Shown here piece by piece: positions 15,869 through 24,893 of a stretch of DNA of 64,000 nucleotides. This DNA is from Flavonifractor sp052065355 (GTDB lineage Bacteria; Bacillota; Clostridia; Oscillospirales; Oscillospiraceae): positions 88,539 through 152,538 of the forward strand of contig NZ_JBQHUF010000006.1 of NCBI RefSeq assembly GCF_052065355.1, read 5' to 3'. Position 1 is the first letter of the stretch, and every line of letters starts with the position of its first letter. A program made the position numbers and the translations under genes. A model generated the notes under the pieces. That model was not told the origin of the DNA. It ran no database searches and worked only from the letters and a program-made list of their open reading frames with translations.

Positions 15869-16719
15869 TTCAGCATTTCTGCGGCTTTTTTGATATTAGC
15901 GCTGGCATTGCCTTTGCGGAAGTTCTCCCCGTCGAAGCGGATCGGGACGCAGACTTCCAAGATGCGGTCAAAAATGCGGCGGTCATCCAGATCGGCAGCT
16001 TGCTTCATAACGGAAAGCGGAATATTGGTCGTGACGATCATGGGCTTGCCGGTCAGCAGCCGCTTGTCAACCACATCGAACACTCGCTCCTTGCCGAAAC
16101 TGGTGTTGCGCTCTGCCCCCAAATCATCCAGAATGAGGAGGTCAGGGCGCATAAGGGATTTAATGTAACGGTCACGGTCAGCCCCGAAATTTCCCTGCAT
16201 ACGATTCACCACATCGGCCATTCCCACGAACAGCACAGACTCCATACGGTCAATGAGATCATTGGCAATGCAGCCAGCGGCATAGGACTTTCCTGTCCCG
16301 ACATCCCCAAACAGCAGCAGGCCGATGCCGTCTTGCTTGAAGCTGTCCCAATTTTCTGCGTACTCTTTTGCCTTAGCAAGCTGGGGTGTAACGACGGCAT
16401 GATCAAACTGCCATCCAGCAGCGGGAATATCGCGGAACGCTTCGGAGCGAAGAGTGGTAATTCGGGTCATGCGTTCAAAATCCCGGCGTTCAGCTTCTTC
16501 GCGATCTCGCTTTTCGGCAGCGCACTGACACATGACCGGGTGCTTATGGAAGCCCTGATTTTGTAGATCGGCGGGATAAAACGCTTCTTTTGGAGTGTGA
16601 CATTTGCCGCAATATTTCAGCCCATCAGAGGGATCGATGTAATCATCAGGTGCGCTGTTCAGCGTTTCGGTCGTATCAATAATAGCGGATAGAATAGGGT
16701 TCATATTTTTCATAGACAT
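15862..16719 (-). CDS. DnaC/IstB-like ATP-binding protein
   Basis: A 285-residue AAA+ ATPase of the DnaC/DnaI helicase-loader class. A Cys-rich N-terminal segment (CGKCHTPKEAFYP then HPVMCQCAAEK) resembles the zinc-binding part of DnaI. Walker A is LLFGDVGTGKSYAAG at about 135-148, and Walker B is DLLILDDLGAE at about 197. It overlaps the RepA_N-like gene by 10 bases. In this module it probably helps load helicase onto the excised circle. Transposase-associated IstB is the other possibility, but no istA is present. Confidence 0.82.
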   Translation of the reverse strand: MSMKNMNPILSAIIDTTETLNSAPDDYIDPSDGLKYCGKCHTPKEAFYPADLQNQGFHKHPVMCQCAAEKRDREEAERRDFERMTRITTLRSEAFRDIPAAGWQFDHAVVTPQLAKAKEYAENWDSFKQDGIGLLLFGDVGTGKSYAAGCIANDLIDRMESVLFVGMADVVNRMQGNFGADRDRYIKSLMRPDLLILDDLGAERNTSFGKERVFDVVDKRLLTGKPMIVTTNIPLSVMKQAADLDDRRIFDRILEVCVPIRFDGENFRKGNASANIKKAAEMLNG

Positions 16720-17375
16720 TCTCCCTCGTTATAATCATCATATGTGTAGTTCTTAGCGGACTTTCCCCTGTTGTCCTCGTCAAGCCATTTTCGGATTGTT
16801 GCGTAGTGATTTGCATAGTGTCTGCCGTTGGATGCCATATATCGCGACAGGCGTTGGATGTACTCATCGTACTGATTGGGAAAATCAGCTTGCAGGGCAG
16901 AGATTTCACCATCCGAGAGAAAAACATTTTCAAACTCTCCATAACGGTGGCGTGTTCTCTCTGCTTTTTCTGTCTGGCTTTTATCTTTATATTCCTGTTC
17001 AGTATTACTTGTGGGCAATTCCTGCCCTATGCTGGGTGAAGAATCCTGCCCATCCATCGGGCAAATATTTCCCTCTGGGCGGGAAGAAAACTGCACCCCA
17101 TCCGGGATTTGCAAGAATATACGATTTGCCTGATTCCAGCCTTGACGGACGCGGGTTATCAGCCCTGCGTTTTCCAGTTCCCGCAGAGCGGTCTTGACTG
17201 TCCTCTCGCTCCGATCAAGATCATTCGCCATCTGCTTGATCGTATAAATCACATACACATTTCCATTCTCAGACTCCCAACCGTTTTTCTGGGAAAGCAT
17301 GGTGCGGTTCAAAAGCAGCCCGTATAACAGCTTGGCGTTGATGGAATACTCGCCTGTCAGCATGAAGCGCGGCAA
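16710..17375 (-). CDS. RepA_N-like replication initiator (N-terminus possibly frameshifted)
   Basis: A 221-residue protein. The N-terminal part (INAKLLYGLLLNRTMLSQKNGW then VYVIYTIKQMANDL) matches the RepA N-terminal winged-helix domain of Gram-positive plasmids and integrative elements. The C-terminal part resembles a DnaD-like helical domain. The listed start is a TTG. Upstream in frame the sequence continues as KRNTALPPFIP, which looks like genuine protein, but no start codon is found before a stop at about 17426. An ATG with SD at 17424 is one base out of frame. A small deletion near 17409-17415 would explain this. Overlaps the DnaC-like gene by 10 bases. Confidence 0.72.
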   Translation of the reverse strand: MPRFMLTGEYSINAKLLYGLLLNRTMLSQKNGWESENGNVYVIYTIKQMANDLDRSERTVKTALRELENAGLITRVRQGWNQANRIFLQIPDGVQFSSRPEGNICPMDGQDSSPSIGQELPTSNTEQEYKDKSQTEKAERTRHRYGEFENVFLSDGEISALQADFPNQYDEYIQRLSRYMASNGRHYANHYATIRKWLDEDNRGKSAKNYTYDDYNEGECL

Positions 17376-17456
17376 GGGAATAAACGGTGGCAGCGCGGTA
17401 TTGCGTTTGAAATAGATTTTCCATCACTTCCTCTCTGGTACAGCAGGATATTGTGC

Positions 17457-17672
17457 CTATGGCGGCTTGTCCGTCGGACCTCTTGGAAATGAAACGTCAT
17501 GCTCAGCTTTTGCGCGTTTGGAGCGATAGTGCGGACACTCTATCAAGACCGTCCGGAAACTCTGCTTGCAGTCGTGGACGCATTTCCGGCAGAGGGCGTT
17601 AAAGGTGATGCGGCCACGGTCGTTGAGAAAGAACGACCATTCCAGCTTTCTTGATTTACTCATGCGCGGCAT
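17457..17672 (-). CDS. Small Cys-containing protein of unknown function
   Basis: A 71-residue basic protein with the pattern LCRKCVHDC then IECPHY, which could bind a metal. The N-terminus (SRKLEWSFFLNDRGRITFNALC) is the kind of conserved small protein seen next to mobilization genes in clostridial elements. It starts 19 bases after the MobC stop, in the position where a relaxase gene would usually be expected. No function can be assigned. Confidence 0.55.
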   Translation of the reverse strand: MPRMSKSRKLEWSFFLNDRGRITFNALCRKCVHDCKQSFRTVLIECPHYRSKRAKAEHDVSFPRGPTDKPP

Positions 17673-17691
17673 ATTGTGACCCCCCTTACAT

Positions 17692-18021
17692 TCATAATTC
17701 CTGTTTTTGCGATTCTTTCAAAAGCGACCATATTTCTTCCTGACGTGCTTTCAGCTCGGCAATATCGGCAGCATAGAATCGCCCGGTCTGATTGATGCGG
17801 CGGCAAATCTGATTGATGTTTGAGGCAACGCGGCTGACGGCAGCAGCCAGCTTTTTTTGCTCGATGTAATTGACCTTGATGATGTACCCGTCGATGAGCA
17901 TCTTGCGGGCGTAAGCGCCGAAGTTGTGCGTTCCCAACTGGCGCATCTTATGTTGGATGAGATTTAGTTCCTGCTCATTCAGGCAGATTTCCTTGCGGAT
18001 GGGCCGCGTGCGGTCTGGCAT
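17692..18021 (-). CDS. MobC-family relaxosome accessory protein
   Basis: A 109-residue MobC-like protein. An N-terminal ribbon-helix-helix-type part (RKEICLNEQELNLIQHKM) is followed by ARKMLIDGYI and the family-typical helix VASNINQICRRINQTG. MobC proteins bind oriT and open the DNA for the relaxase. No relaxase gene is present on either side or anywhere in the element, so this copy is an orphan. It would need a relaxase in trans, or it is a remnant. Confidence 0.82.
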   Translation of the reverse strand: MPDRTRPIRKEICLNEQELNLIQHKMRQLGTHNFGAYARKMLIDGYIIKVNYIEQKKLAAAVSRVASNINQICRRINQTGRFYAADIAELKARQEEIWSLLKESQKQEL

Positions 18022-18435
18022 GATAAAACACTCCTTTCACTTTACAACGGACAGATTTTCTGCGAATGGGGGGGGTAACGCGAAAAATTTCTTTTTACTT
18101 TTTAACGGACTTTTTTCTCAAAAACTTGACACCCTCTTAAAAAATATGCGCCCCTGCTTTTGCGAAAGCGGGAGCGCGTTGTATCTGCGGATATGAAATT
18201 ATGGAGAATAGCAAGCACATCCGGTGTCCGTACACACCGGAAAAATGAGCGTTTCAGCTTTGTAGCCGATACGCCCATATTGTTTTTGGGGAAAGCCCCA
18301 AACCCTTGATTTCTAAATTGAAGATACTTACTGAGCTTTTCCGGAAAGGGCTTGCTTTTATTCGCTTTGACGATTATAATTATATTGTGATTTTATAAGC
18401 AGACGCAGAAACAAGCTGCGACAGGAGTACCGACC
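18022..18435. other. Intergenic region upstream of mobC: candidate oriT
   Basis: This 414-base AT-rich gap has no gene. It holds two direct copies of CTTTyACTTTwyAACGGAC (18034-18052 and 18091-18110). It also holds a 13-position stem with loop TGCG (18148-18177), followed on the minus strand by a T-run, and a short inverted repeat CCGGTGT/ACACCGG (18220-18241). The position next to mobC and the repeat content fit an origin of transfer. The second structure could instead be a terminator shielding mobC. Confidence 0.5.
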
Positions 18436-18642
18436 ATGAAGTATTTATCCATCACGCAAACCGCCGAACGCTGGGGCATCTCCACCCGCCGTATTCAGAT
18501 TCTGTGCGGCGAGGGGCGCGTCCCCGGTGCTATTCGCATCGGCTCGGTCTGGGGGATTCCAGAGGACGCAGAGAAGCCAGCGGACGCGCGGATTAAAAAC
18601 GGAAAGTACATCAAGAAGAAGCCCGCCGAAAACGAAAAATGA
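18436..18642 (+). CDS. Small helix-turn-helix protein
   Basis: A 68-residue protein whose first 50 residues form an excisionase/MerR-type winged helix-turn-helix (ITQTAERWGISTRRIQILC then GRVPGAIRIGSVWGIP). The tail is Lys-rich. An AGGAG-like SD precedes the ATG. The same small gene type often stands before cargo in clostridial integrative elements. It may regulate the cargo or assist excision; nothing in sequence decides between these. Confidence 0.7.
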   Translation: MKYLSITQTAERWGISTRRIQILCGEGRVPGAIRIGSVWGIPEDAEKPADARIKNGKYIKKKPAENEK

Positions 18643-18850
18643 GCCGCCGTTTTGACGCAACTCCGACTCGAAATAATGGGGTGCATTCCACCCCAAGGGT
18701 GCGAATGGGCGCACTAAACCCTTGGTTTACAACACGTCCGAAATCGTCTATTCGACAGACTACGACAAGATTGGACGCAATTCAACAAATATTAGCCCTT
18801 CCGTGACAGGACAGGTCTTTTACGAGAATAGATTTGTGGAGGAACACACC

Positions 18851-20614
18851 ATGCCAACACTGGAATGGATCGGAAAAAGTAAAGTCATCAATCACCATCA
18901 GGAAGTGCCGTTCCGGGTGTTGGAGCGCCAATACAGCTATGACGAGCAGGGCCAGCATGAAGAAGATAACGGCAGCGAAAATATGATTATCCGGGGCGAT
19001 AATCTGGAGGCCCTGAAAACCCTGTTGCCCCGGTACGAGGGGCGCGTCAAGTGCATCTACATCGATCCGCCCTACAACACGGGCAACGAGGGCTGGGTCT
19101 ACAACGATAATGTCAACGACCCAAAAATCAAGAAGTGGCTGGGCGAGGTTGTCGGCAAAGAGGGCGAGGATTTGACCCGCCATGACAAATGGCTATGCAT
19201 GATGTACCCCCGGCTGAAGCTGCTGCAAAAGCTGTTGGCGGAGGATGGTTGCCTAATTATAAGCATCGGTTACCACGAACTATATAATCTTGTGAATCTT
19301 TTGCGAGAAATTTTTGGAACAAAGCAGGTTGTAACTGTTACGGTGCAAACCTCCGGCGGAAAACCATCTGGCGGGTTCAACTATGTACACGAGTATCTAA
19401 TTTTTGTTGTGCCTACGGACTTTCATGCAAACGCGCTCGCTTTTTGCGGCGGAAATAGCAGGACCCCATTTGAGGGGCTTACGCTAAGTACATTTGACAA
19501 AACACAGCGTCCGAATCAGACATATCCAATTTTTATAGATGAAAATGGAGTGTTTGCCGGAGTTGGAAAATCATTACAAGAGCAAATTGATGATGGCTCA
19601 TATACCGGTGAAAAAGCTGATTTTCCATATGACTACTCTATCGCTCCAAAAGGGACGGTTGCCGTTTGGCCTGTAACAGCAAAAGGCAAGCAGTGTGTCT
19701 GGCGGCAAATACCGGGGCGGTTGCGAGCAGATTGGGAAAAAGGGTACATAAAGATTTCAAAAAACAAGAGCGAAAGCAATGAGAACCAGTACAGTGTTCA
19801 GTATTTGCCGAGTGGAGTCATTAAGAAAATTAAAAACGGCGAATTGGAAGTTTTGGGGCATGAAGATGGTGTTCCAACCTTGCTCTTTGGAGAAAATCAG
19901 ACCGTAGGCGGGCAGATCCCTACAATATGGGCTGAAAAGGCTTTTTTCACTGTTAATGGAACGCAGACACTTAAAGACATTTTTCCTGAATCGCCAAAAA
20001 TGTTCAATTATCCAAAATCTGTCGCACTAATTGAAAGTGTAATTCAAGCAATAACGAAAGATACTGACATTATTCTTGACTCCTTCGCCGGTTCCGGCAC
20101 CACCGCCCACGCCGTTCTGAATATGAACAAAGCCGATGGCGGACATCGCAAGTTCATCCTGATTGAGATGATGGACTACGCCGACAGCATCACCGCCGAG
20201 CGGGTCAAGCGTGTTATTCATGGCTATGGTGAGGGCAAGAACGCCGTAGAGGGCACGGGCGGCAATTTCAGCTTCTATGACTTGGGCGAACCGCTGCTTG
20301 TTGGCGATTGCTTGAATGAAGCGGTTGCCCCCGAAAAAATCCGCGAATACATCTGGTTCATGGAAACCAAAACGCCCTATGCCCCACTCAGCAGCGGCAA
20401 TCCGTATTATCTGGGCAAGCACAACAGCACGGGTTACTACTTCTACTATGAGCCGCAGCGCGTGACGGTTTTGGACTATGCGTTTCTTGCCACCATCAAA
20501 GAAAAAGCCGATGGAACGGTCATTTATGCCGACCGCTGCTCCATCGGTGAGGACAAGCTGGCGCAGATGGGAATTACCTTTAAGAAGATTCCCCGCGACA
20601 TCAGCAGACTGTAA
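18851..20614 (+). CDS. Type III restriction-modification methyltransferase (Mod), adenine-specific
   Basis: A 587-residue beta-class N6-adenine methyltransferase. The catalytic motif DPPYNTG starts at Asp72, and the SAM-binding motif comes later (DSFAGSGTT, Asp410), the order that defines the beta group. The long middle part between them is the variable target-recognition region and is AT-richer than both ends, which suggests domain exchange. The ATG at 18851 has GGAGG at the right spacing; the frame opens further upstream, but that part does not look like protein. Mod gives specificity to the type III complex and protects host DNA. Confidence 0.9.
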   Translation: MPTLEWIGKSKVINHHQEVPFRVLERQYSYDEQGQHEEDNGSENMIIRGDNLEALKTLLPRYEGRVKCIYIDPPYNTGNEGWVYNDNVNDPKIKKWLGEVVGKEGEDLTRHDKWLCMMYPRLKLLQKLLAEDGCLIISIGYHELYNLVNLLREIFGTKQVVTVTVQTSGGKPSGGFNYVHEYLIFVVPTDFHANALAFCGGNSRTPFEGLTLSTFDKTQRPNQTYPIFIDENGVFAGVGKSLQEQIDDGSYTGEKADFPYDYSIAPKGTVAVWPVTAKGKQCVWRQIPGRLRADWEKGYIKISKNKSESNENQYSVQYLPSGVIKKIKNGELEVLGHEDGVPTLLFGENQTVGGQIPTIWAEKAFFTVNGTQTLKDIFPESPKMFNYPKSVALIESVIQAITKDTDIILDSFAGSGTTAHAVLNMNKADGGHRKFILIEMMDYADSITAERVKRVIHGYGEGKNAVEGTGGNFSFYDLGEPLLVGDCLNEAVAPEKIREYIWFMETKTPYAPLSSGNPYYLGKHNSTGYYFYYEPQRVTVLDYAFLATIKEKADGTVIYADRCSIGEDKLAQMGITFKKIPRDISRL

Positions 20615-20632
20615 AAAGGACGTGGGTTTATC

Positions 20633-22240
20633 ATGGCTTTTACATACTATCTCCCAGATGAGAACGGAAACAAGGTTGAATACGGAACTTCCTCAAATGC
20701 AGTAATTATCATTGGTGCAAATGGGTCGGGAAAGAGTAAGTTGGGTGCATGGATTGAACAGCAAAACATGGAGGGGGTCCATCGTATTGGTGCACAAAGA
20801 AATCTGAATTTTCAAGAAAACATACCATTGAAGAGCTATTCTCAAGCGGAGGACTTCGTTTTCTATGGTACTGATGATAAATCCAGCCAGAGAGGCAAAA
20901 ACCAACGATGGAATTGGGGAAAATCGTATACAACGAAATTGATGGACGATTTCAACAATGTATTAGCTGCACTAATTGCCTTAAAAAATAATGATAACGA
21001 AAAATTCGTAATCGAATGTAAAACCGCTCCTACCCGTGAAGAAAGACCAGATCCTCCGTTTACTGCAATAGATAAACTGATTCAAATATGGGATATGATA
21101 TTTCCCCAAAGAACACTGCGAATTGAAGATGCAAAATTCTTAGCTATTTTAACTCGCGGCGAATCCGAGATTCAGTATAGCTCAAATCAAATGAGCGATG
21201 GAGAACGCGCCGTTCTATATTTAGCTGCACAAGTACTTTGCGTCCCCGCAAATAAAACGCTAATTATTGATGAGCCAGAGATACATTTACACCGTTCCAT
21301 TATGAACAGATTATGGTCTGCTCTTGAAAGTTTTCGGCCTGATTGCCTGTTCATTTATATCACCCATGATACGCAATTCGCTGCGGCACATGGACAGTCA
21401 GATAAAATTTGGATCAAAGATTTTGATGGAACTCATTGGAAGCTTGAAAAGCTGGAAGATAGCGAGCTCCCGGAAGAATTACTCTTTGACATATTAGGCA
21501 GTCGAAAAAATGTGCTGTTTGTTGAGGGCGAAAAAAACAGCTATGACACTCAGCTATATAGCATTCTGTATCCGAACTACTATGTAATTGCCTGTGGTAG
21601 CTGTACACAGGTTATTTCGAGAACAAAGGCTTTCCGAAATAGTCCTTCACTGCATCACTGTCAAGTGTATGGTCTTATCGACCGGGATTACCGCTCCGAT
21701 TATGAGATCGAAAAATATAAAGATGACGGGATTTATACACTCAAAGTCGCAGAGGTGGAAAATCTGTTTTTGGTAGAGAAATTGATACGCCTGATAGCAG
21801 ATCATCTTGGGCAAGCGCCTGATGATAGCTTTGCCAAAGTAAAAGGGTACATTATCCATACTCGCTTTGCCTCTCAAATTGATCGGCAAATTTGCCAAAG
21901 CGTAGTTGCGCATTTGAAGTATAAGTTAACCGCTATTGAGTTGTCAAAAAAGAATGATGACGAAGCAAGAAACAGCTTAAATGCTGCATTGCAGAATATT
22001 GACTACGAGAAAACAAAAGCAGAGGAGGAGTCAAAATTCAACGGAGCATTATGTGAAGATGACTATGCCAAAGTACTTGGTGTATTCAACGAAAAGGGCT
22101 TAATAAGCTCCGTTGGGCATTTTCTCGGATTGGTAGATAAGGAGTACTGTAAAACTGTACTGGCGCTTCTCAATGGAAAAATGCGCGATGCAATTTCAAA
22201 CGCTATTTCGGCTTATTTGCCTCCGGAAATTCCAAGATAA
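20633..22240 (+). CDS. AAA ATPase fused to DUF4435 (TOPRIM-like): single-chain PARIS (AriA-AriB)-like protein
   Basis: A 535-residue protein encoded between mod and res, 18 bases after mod and 13 before res. The N-terminal ABC/AAA-type ATPase has Walker A GANGSGKS (28-35), a signature-like MSDGER, Walker B LIIDEPEIHLH (Asp213-Glu214) and a switch His in YITHDT. From about residue 293 a DUF4435 domain follows, with the TOPRIM-like acidic motifs FVEGE (Glu298) and LIDRD (Asp350, Asp352). The same two domains are AriA and AriB of the PARIS anti-phage system, in which a TOPRIM nuclease is unleashed when phage anti-restriction proteins are sensed. OLD-type nucleases are an alternative relative. 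Very AT-rich. Confidence 0.82.
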   Translation: MAFTYYLPDENGNKVEYGTSSNAVIIIGANGSGKSKLGAWIEQQNMEGVHRIGAQRNLNFQENIPLKSYSQAEDFVFYGTDDKSSQRGKNQRWNWGKSYTTKLMDDFNNVLAALIALKNNDNEKFVIECKTAPTREERPDPPFTAIDKLIQIWDMIFPQRTLRIEDAKFLAILTRGESEIQYSSNQMSDGERAVLYLAAQVLCVPANKTLIIDEPEIHLHRSIMNRLWSALESFRPDCLFIYITHDTQFAAAHGQSDKIWIKDFDGTHWKLEKLEDSELPEELLFDILGSRKNVLFVEGEKNSYDTQLYSILYPNYYVIACGSCTQVISRTKAFRNSPSLHHCQVYGLIDRDYRSDYEIEKYKDDGIYTLKVAEVENLFLVEKLIRLIADHLGQAPDDSFAKVKGYIIHTRFASQIDRQICQSVVAHLKYKLTAIELSKKNDDEARNSLNAALQNIDYEKTKAEEESKFNGALCEDDYAKVLGVFNEKGLISSVGHFLGLVDKEYCKTVLALLNGKMRDAISNAISAYLPPEIPR

Positions 22241-22253
22241 AGAGGTATGCTCT

Positions 22254-24893
22254 ATGGAACTGAAATCTTATCAGAAAAAGGTCATAGCGGACTTGACCCG
22301 CTATTTGGAACTGCTGAATGAAACCAAGAATTATGAAGCGGCGTTCCGCTTCTTCTGGCAGGAAAAAAGCGCGCCCACATTGGGGTACTATCAGGATATT
22401 CTGCCCGGTGTCCCCAACCTCTGCTTCAAGGTGCCCACAGGCGGCGGCAAGACCTTTATTGCCTGCAACGCCATTCGTCCCATTTTTGACGCGCTGCCAG
22501 TTACCAAGACAAAGGCGGTGGTATGGCTCGTTCCCTCAGACGCAATCCTTGCGCAGACGTTGAAAGCCCTCAAAGACACACAGCATCCCTACCGTCAGAA
22601 AATTGATGTGGATTTTGGCGGGCGCGTGGAGGTATACACCAAGCAGGAGCTTTTGAACGGGCAGAACTTCAATCCCACTGCCGTCACCGAACAGCTTTCC
22701 ATCATGGTGCTGTCCTATGATTCTTTCCGTGGGCGCGGCAAGGAGGGCTTGAAAGCCTATCAGGAGAACAGCAATCTTGCGGAGTTCGCCAAGGTGCTTG
22801 GCAAGCCCGACAGCCCCATTGAAAAGGCGGACGAAACCGCCCTGTTCCAGATTATCAATCAGCTTAACCCGCTTGTCATTGTGGACGAGAGCCACCACGC
22901 CCGGTCTGATCTCAGCCTTGAAATGCTGGAGAACTTCAATCCCTGCTTTGTTCTGGATTTGACCGCTACCCCGAAAAAGGAGAGCAACATTATCTCCTAT
23001 GTGGACGCGGTTCAGTTAAAGACGGAAAACATGGTCAAGCTGCCCGTGATTGTTTACAACCGGGACAGCCAAACCGATGTGCTGATTGACGCGATCGATC
23101 TGCGAAATAAGCTGGAAGAACTCGCCTGTGCGGAATATACAAAAACAGGCAAGTATATTCGCCCCATCGCTCTGTTCCAGGCGCAGCCGAAAGGCAAGGA
23201 GGACGCTACCACTTTTGAAAAGCTGCGGGACAAGCTGGTGGACGCTGGCATCCCGGCAGAGCAGATTGCCATTCGCACGGCTGATGTGAACGAACTGAAA
23301 AATGTGGATTTGATGTCTTCCGATTGCCCTGTTCGCTATATTATCACGGTCAATGCACTGAAAGAGGGCTGGGATTGTCCCTTTGCCTATATTCTTGCCT
23401 CCCTTGCCAACAAGACCAGCCAGGTGGATGTGGAGCAGATTTTGGGGCGCATCCTCCGTCTGCCCCATACACGCCAGCACACACAATCGGCTTTGAATAT
23501 GTCCTATGTGCTGACTTCCTCCAACGATTTTAACACTACCGTGCAGCACATCATCAAGGGATTGAACAGTGCAGGATTCAGCGACAAGGATTATCGTCTG
23601 GCTGAACCTGTGAAGCCCCAGGTCTCGGAGCAGCCCCCAGTGCAGATCGACATTACCGAACTGCAAGGAGTTTCCGATACGGAAGCCCCTTTGGAGACGG
23701 AACAGGACGATTTTGCAGGGCTGGATGGGAAATCCATCGGGGCAGAACTGGAACGCCGCCGGGAACAGGAAAAATCCGCAGAAATCACCCCGAAAGCCGA
23801 CAGTATGCTGGATGATGCCAATAAAGCCGGTGAAGCGTACAACAACGCCGTAAAACAGGGGAAGGATGATCCGCAGATTCAAAATCTTCCTTGGGAGGTG
23901 CGGGAACAAGTGGCTACTTTCCGTGTTCGTCCCCAATTCCAGAGTGACCTTGAAACGATCATGATCCCGCAGTTTTTCCAAGTGATCCCCGATACCCTGT
24001 TTACGGAAGGTACGCTGGAACTGCTGGAAAAAGAACAGCTCGCCGAAGGCTTCACGCTGAAAGGAAAGGCATACGACATTGATTTTGGCGCTGCCGATGA
24101 TGAGATTGCAGAGGTCGATGTGCGGGCAAACGAGGGCGGCTTGCCCAAGGTGTTCAAAATGACCAGCGCAGAACAGCGGTATTTCAAGGAATATTTCAAC
24201 AGTCTGCCGCCGGAGAGCCGTGTGCGCCAGTGCAAGGATATGATGTTCAATCAGCTTAATAAGCTGAACATGGTGGACGCCGCCGAACTGAAATCCTACA
24301 TAAACCGCATCGTGGACGATATGGACAAGGCACAGATCGCCGCTATGGAGAAGGCTCCGCTGGGATATGCCAAGAAAATCAAGGAAAAGATTGAATCCCT
24401 GCTGGACGCGCATTATCGGGAAGCCTTTGCAAAATGGCTGGAAACCGAACGCATCGTATGCCAGCCGTCCTATCGGCTGCCGTCAGTTATTCATCCCACG
24501 ACCAGCACAGACATATACGGCGGTTCTTTGTATGAAGCCGAGGATGGCAACATCAACAAGCTGGAACAGGATTTGATCATGGAGCTGACCGCCCTTCCGA
24601 ACATTCGCTGGTGGCACCGCAATCTCTCCCGGCATGGCTTTGCCATCAACGGCTATATCAAGCACTACCCGGACATTATGATTATGACCCAGAGCGGCAA
24701 GGTAATCTTTGCAGAAACCAAGGGCGAGCATCTGAAAAACGATGACAGCCGGGAAAAGATTGAATTGGGACGCGCGTGGCGGACTGCCGCCGGGAGCCAG
24801 TACCGTTATTACATGGTGTTCAGGGATGGAGAAAATCTCCTGCCGGGAGCTGTCAGCATGAGCCAGTTTGTGGAGACGATAAAGGCACTGTAA
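22254..24893 (+). CDS. Type III restriction enzyme subunit (Res)
   Basis: An 879-residue DEAD-like SF2 ATPase/nuclease. Motif I is PTGGGKT (61-67) and motif II is DESHH (211-215). The motif V/VI region is EGWDCPFAYILASLANKTS and QILGRILRLP. A C-terminal PD-(D/E)xK nuclease follows, with Asp807 in PDIMI and E821-T-K823. All residues needed for activity are visible. The ATG at 22254 follows AAGAGG; the frame opens earlier, within the preceding gene. With Mod it would cut unmodified DNA between inversely oriented sites after ATP-driven diffusion. Confidence 0.9.
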   Translation: MELKSYQKKVIADLTRYLELLNETKNYEAAFRFFWQEKSAPTLGYYQDILPGVPNLCFKVPTGGGKTFIACNAIRPIFDALPVTKTKAVVWLVPSDAILAQTLKALKDTQHPYRQKIDVDFGGRVEVYTKQELLNGQNFNPTAVTEQLSIMVLSYDSFRGRGKEGLKAYQENSNLAEFAKVLGKPDSPIEKADETALFQIINQLNPLVIVDESHHARSDLSLEMLENFNPCFVLDLTATPKKESNIISYVDAVQLKTENMVKLPVIVYNRDSQTDVLIDAIDLRNKLEELACAEYTKTGKYIRPIALFQAQPKGKEDATTFEKLRDKLVDAGIPAEQIAIRTADVNELKNVDLMSSDCPVRYIITVNALKEGWDCPFAYILASLANKTSQVDVEQILGRILRLPHTRQHTQSALNMSYVLTSSNDFNTTVQHIIKGLNSAGFSDKDYRLAEPVKPQVSEQPPVQIDITELQGVSDTEAPLETEQDDFAGLDGKSIGAELERRREQEKSAEITPKADSMLDDANKAGEAYNNAVKQGKDDPQIQNLPWEVREQVATFRVRPQFQSDLETIMIPQFFQVIPDTLFTEGTLELLEKEQLAEGFTLKGKAYDIDFGAADDEIAEVDVRANEGGLPKVFKMTSAEQRYFKEYFNSLPPESRVRQCKDMMFNQLNKLNMVDAAELKSYINRIVDDMDKAQIAAMEKAPLGYAKKIKEKIESLLDAHYREAFAKWLETERIVCQPSYRLPSVIHPTTSTDIYGGSLYEAEDGNINKLEQDLIMELTALPNIRWWHRNLSRHGFAINGYIKHYPDIMIMTQSGKVIFAETKGEHLKNDDSREKIELGRAWRTAAGSQYRYYMVFRDGENLLPGAVSMSQFVETIKAL

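Noticed and set aside
15862..16719. IstB of an IS21-like transposon
   Set aside because: No IstA transposase or IS ends nearby; overlap with the RepA_N-like gene fits a DnaC-type helicase loader instead.
18722..18850. Longer N-terminus for the Mod protein
   Set aside because: No SD at the upstream start, and the ATG at 18851 with GGAGG fits the beginning of Mod homologues. The stretch holds small inverted repeats instead.
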